64,000 bases of DNA from Methanomassiliicoccaceae archaeon UBA328 (GTDB lineage: Archaea > Thermoplasmatota > Thermoplasmata > Methanomassiliicoccales > Methanomethylophilaceae). The notes beneath the pieces were generated by a model. That model had not been told where the DNA came from and made no database searches. It saw nothing but the letters and a program-made list of their open reading frames with translations. Shown here one piece after another: positions 61,510-64,000 of the stretch. Every line of letters begins with the position of its first letter. Position 1 is the stretch's first letter. The stretch is taken from the NCBI GenBank assembly GCA_002506905.1, contig DAYM01000013.1, positions 62,001 to 126,000 of the forward strand, read 5' to 3'. A program made the position numbers and the translations under genes.

Positions 61510-61776
61510 TCATTTGATACGTTCCAGGATGTCTGTGGCATATTTGATGCACAGGGCCTTGTCCTGAAGCGGATAGAACATTACCTTTCCCAAAGGATAG
61601 ACCGTGACCTCCATACCGTTCCAGTCGTAGAGGAGCATCATATCGTCGGATTGTTTGACGGTCCCGCCCATTTCCTCGGCCACATTCTTTGCTTTTAGCA
61701 TATCGAGGTCGAGGATGTCCGCGGATATGGCCATTAGGGCCTCTCCGCCGCACAGGCGGGCCGTTGTGAATCTCAT
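61510..61776 (-). CDS. Conserved small hypothetical protein
   Basis: 88 residues, alpha/beta, with DWNGMEVTVYPLGKVMFYPL in the middle and a helical end (ALCIKYATDILERIK). Unknown family; it has an appearance close to half of a TBP-like fold, which is only an impression. Its ATG overlaps the stop of the upstream kinase-like gene, so it is the last gene of the pyrB-pyrI-kinase transcript. Confidence 0.65.
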   Translation of the reverse strand: MRFTTARLCGGEALMAISADILDLDMLKAKNVAEEMGGTVKQSDDMMLLYDWNGMEVTVYPLGKVMFYPLQDKALCIKYATDILERIK

Positions 61777-62303
61777 TTCAGCTCCTTCAGGAACGCATCC
61801 GCACGGGAGCGGAAATCATTCAGGTCGGAGGAGTTGTCTATGGTCCTGTCCGCAAGCGCGATGACGCTTCCGAGACCCCAGGACAATTCCCTGCTGTCGC
61901 GAGCGTCGAACTCTCCGATGCTCTTCGGAGCATCATCTCTGGCTCTTTTCACAAGTCTTTCGTATCTGAGCTTCGGGGGAGCGAATACCGCAAGGATCTC
62001 GACGTCGTCGCTGAGCTTCCTGTAGGATATCACCTCGTCCATGCTCCTGCATCCGTCGACGAGGAAGATGTTGCCGTACATCCTTTGGATGGCCCTCTTC
62101 GCCCAGATGTCCTTTCCGTGCTGTTCCCTCTCTGAAGAGGCGAACTCCCCGACGGACATTCCGGCAGATGCGGCATCATCCGCGGCATAGGTCTCCCTGA
62201 CGATATCCCCCATCCTGAGGAAGGGAATACCGGTCTTCCTTGCTACTGTGAGGAATTCCTCTTTGCCCGATCCGGGCATTCCGGTGACCAGAAGTATCTT
62301 CAT
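61773..62303 (-). CDS. UPF0200-type nucleoside kinase (dephospho-CoA kinase-like)
   Basis: 176 residues. P-loop GMPGSGKEE at the N terminus, FLRMGDIVRE, a lid-like region (ERLVKRARDD) and the adenylate-kinase-type core. UPF0200 proteins are archaeal P-loop kinases proposed to include dephospho-CoA kinase. It starts 5 bases after pyrI. Interest is raised by panD elsewhere in the window, which supplies beta-alanine for CoA. Confidence 0.75.
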   Translation of the reverse strand: MKILLVTGMPGSGKEEFLTVARKTGIPFLRMGDIVRETYAADDAASAGMSVGEFASSEREQHGKDIWAKRAIQRMYGNIFLVDGCRSMDEVISYRKLSDDVEILAVFAPPKLRYERLVKRARDDAPKSIGEFDARDSRELSWGLGSVIALADRTIDNSSDLNDFRSRADAFLKELK

Positions 62304-62307
62304 GGGT

Positions 62308-62790
62308 TCACAGCAGGTTGTCGGAGATGTTGGTGAGTATCCTGTCGCAGTATACGCACCTGAGCTTCGGGGGACAGTGCTCCTCGACGATGAATTCGGG
62401 GTCGATGGGCTCTCCCTTGTTCGTGATGCAGTTGGGGTTGCTGCATCTGGCGAGTCCGACTATGCGGTCTTCCAGTTTGACCTGGAACTTCTCTGCTATG
62501 TAGTAATCCCTGATGATCGATATCGTTGCTTCGGGCGCGATGAGGGCGATCTTGTCAACGGTCTTGGGGTCCAGTTCGCGGTCCTCGACCTTGATGACAT
62601 CCTTCCATTCGCTTCCCTTTGACGACGGTACATGCATTCCGATGCTGATCACGGAGTCGATGTTGTTCTCGTTGACCCCGAGGATCTTGAGGACGTTCAG
62701 CGACTGTCCGTTCGATATGTGGTCGATGACGGTACCGTTCCTGATCGGCGGTATCTTGGTCTCGACTATCTTGGGTCCTCCTGCTGCCAT
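62308..62790 (-). CDS. pyrI: Aspartate carbamoyltransferase regulatory chain
   Basis: 160 residues: N-terminal nucleotide-binding domain (IPPIRNGTVIDHISNGQSLN) and C-terminal zinc domain with CSNPNC and CVYC plus another Cys in EEHC. It binds CTP/ATP and tunes PyrB. ATG 62790 is preferred over 62799 because AAGGAGG lies 9 bases upstream of 62790 but abuts the other. Confidence 0.94.
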   Translation of the reverse strand: MAAGGPKIVETKIPPIRNGTVIDHISNGQSLNVLKILGVNENNIDSVISIGMHVPSSKGSEWKDVIKVEDRELDPKTVDKIALIAPEATISIIRDYYIAEKFQVKLEDRIVGLARCSNPNCITNKGEPIDPEFIVEEHCPPKLRCVYCDRILTNISDNLL

Positions 62791-62791
62791 T

Positions 62792-63721
62792 TCAATCATC
62801 CTCCTTCATTATCGCGCGGAGAATGGCCATTCTGACCGGAACTCCGTTGAAAGCCTGTTCGAAGTACATCGCATGGGGGGTGGAATCCACTTCGTATGCG
62901 ATCTCGTTCACCCTGGGGAGCGGGTGCATGACGATCATGTCGCTCTTCGCTTCCCTGAGGATGACGTTGTCTATCCTGTATGAACCTGCGACCTTCTGGT
63001 ACTCTGCGGGGTCCGGGAACCTTTCCTTCTGGATCCTTGTTACGTAGAGAACATCCGCCTGATCGATGACGTTGTTGAGGTCGGATTCTTTTCTGATGTT
63101 GCATCCCTTGTCCTTCAGTCCGGCGTAGATGTCGTCGGGCATCTGGAGGGTCTCGGGTGCCACCAATGTGAGTTTTGCGCCGAACATCGTAAGCGCGTCG
63201 GCCAGCGAATGCACGGTCCTTCCGTACTTCAGGTCTCCGACGAGGACGACGTTCAGACCGTCGAGGGATCCTTTTGCTTTCCTCATCGTGAAAAGGTCCA
63301 GAAGGGTCTGCGTCGGGTGCGATCCGGCTCCGTCGCCGGCGTTGATGACAGGGTTGATGGAGAATTTCGCCGCAAGTCTTGCCGCACCTTCGTGGGGGTG
63401 TCTGAGCACAATTGCGTCGCAGTAGGCATCCACCATTCTGATGGTGTCCGCCAGTGTCTCTCCTTTCGATATCGATGTCATGGACATCTCGGATACGTCT
63501 ATGACATCGCATCCGAGTCTGTATGCTGCGCTCTCGAAAGAGAGCTTCGTGCGTGTCGAGGGTTCGAAGAACAGATTGCCCAAGACCTTTCCGTCGAGCA
63601 TGCGGTCGACCTTTTCGCCTTTGGCGTAGGGGATCATCTCTTCTGAAAGGTCCAAGAGAGCCTCGATGTGATCTCTGTCGAGGTCGCGAATCGATACCAG
63701 GTCCTTGTCGTAAAAGTCCAT
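62792..63721 (-). CDS. pyrB: Aspartate carbamoyltransferase catalytic chain
   Basis: 309 residues. Carbamoyl-phosphate loop FFEPSTRTKLSFESA, HPTQTLLDLFTM, and the aspartate loop MHPLPRVNE. It catalyses the first committed step of pyrimidine synthesis together with PyrI, which follows on the same strand. Confidence 0.96.
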   Translation of the reverse strand: MDFYDKDLVSIRDLDRDHIEALLDLSEEMIPYAKGEKVDRMLDGKVLGNLFFEPSTRTKLSFESAAYRLGCDVIDVSEMSMTSISKGETLADTIRMVDAYCDAIVLRHPHEGAARLAAKFSINPVINAGDGAGSHPTQTLLDLFTMRKAKGSLDGLNVVLVGDLKYGRTVHSLADALTMFGAKLTLVAPETLQMPDDIYAGLKDKGCNIRKESDLNNVIDQADVLYVTRIQKERFPDPAEYQKVAGSYRIDNVILREAKSDMIVMHPLPRVNEIAYEVDSTPHAMYFEQAFNGVPVRMAILRAIMKEDD

Positions 63722-64000
63722 GGTATACCCTATCTTCCAGCGCCGATTTAACTGTTTGTTCGGAGAAAGTCTGCGTATGACGGATACCGGGCGGTAAAAA
63801 AGGTGTCTTTATATACGCGTGGGACGGCGTTCATAGACACAACTGAGATCTACGGAGGGACCTACGTGTGCATAAAATGTGATAGTATCTGATATATTTG
63901 TGAAAAAATTGCAAGTACACGCATTATCATCCGATATGATGGGATGATGTTGCGACATGTTATTGCGGTGTGAATGACGACCGCTCTATGGAGAAACGTT
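63722..64000 (+). promoter_or_regulatory. Strong + strand promoter with no clear gene inside the window
   Basis: TTTATATA at 63808-63815 is a good TATA box pointing rightwards; transcription would begin near 63840. GGAGGG at 63855 precedes a GTG that opens only an 8-codon frame with CIKC. A frame starting ATGACGACC at 63973 runs off the window edge. The transcript may be a non-coding RNA, or have a long leader of a gene beyond the window. Confidence 0.45.

Noticed and set aside
63864..63890. Possible selenocysteine read-through (GTG frame with TGA after CIKCDSI)
   Set aside because: The peptide beyond TGA has no family features, and no selenocysteine element is apparent; TGA is the normal main stop in this window.

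Overview
The window comes from a methanogenic archaeon of the order Methanomassiliicoccales (Thermoplasmatota), most likely a gut-type Methanomethylophilaceae relative. Supporting signs are a methyl-coenzyme M reductase (MCR) activation cluster, a corrinoid protein next to a MtbA/MtaA-type methyltransferase, class I lysyl-tRNA synthetase, topoisomerase VI, Sec61 beta, an archaeal RNase P RNA, TATA boxes placed for leaderless starts, and amber-codon behaviour expected of a pyrrolysine-using lineage. I read about 60 intact gene ends: about 54 stop in TGA, 7 in TAA and none in TAG. Three otherwise intact genes are interrupted only by one in-frame TAG.

Layout. 1-6.9 kb: an overlapping + strand operon atwA-mcrC-mmp3-mmp6-mmp5-mmp15-mmp17-mmp7 plus a DUF123 gene; most of these are parts of the ATP-driven MCR activation machinery. 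7.0-9.7 kb: a double-length FAD oxidase. 9.7-22.2 kb: two diverged copies of one unit (REC-GAF pseudokinase sensor, HyuA-like ASKHA ATPase, seven-cysteine small protein, methyltransferase), of which only copy B has a corrinoid protein; copy A has lost the corrinoid gene and the first third of its methyltransferase. Copy B is AT-rich. The two hyuA units share a structured leader, and palindromic ATCCAT/ATGGAT boxes precede three of the units. This is the best candidate for an undescribed methyl-transfer system.

22.3-32.8 kb: an ArsD-like protein, a HAD phosphatase with an in-frame TAG, an feoAAB iron operon behind DtxR-type palindromes, RNase P RNA, a TetR regulator, tRNA-Leu, rubredoxin, a ZIP transporter, NikR, an acidic protein, a CPA2 antiporter and Sec61 beta. 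32.9-45 kb: lysS, top6AB, a DRG GTPase, a PH-domain pair, hisS, RNase H and a bacterial-type panD. 45-49 kb: two decayed pseudogenes, one a large adhesin-like surface protein. 49-53.5 kb: a BtuFCD/FecBCD-type ABC transporter, a Fic protein with its own operators, and tRNA-Asp. 53.6-64 kb: a CBS-ParB-like protein, ppsA divergent from porGDAB, a small HTH gene with a possible in-frame TAG, DUF92, a dephospho-CoA kinase-like protein and pyrIB.

Together the genes point to hydrogen-dependent methylotrophic methanogenesis. Methyl groups reach coenzyme M through corrinoid systems, MCR is activated by the first operon, and Por and Pps connect acetyl-CoA, pyruvate and PEP for biosynthesis. No CRISPR array, insertion sequence or rRNA gene was seen.
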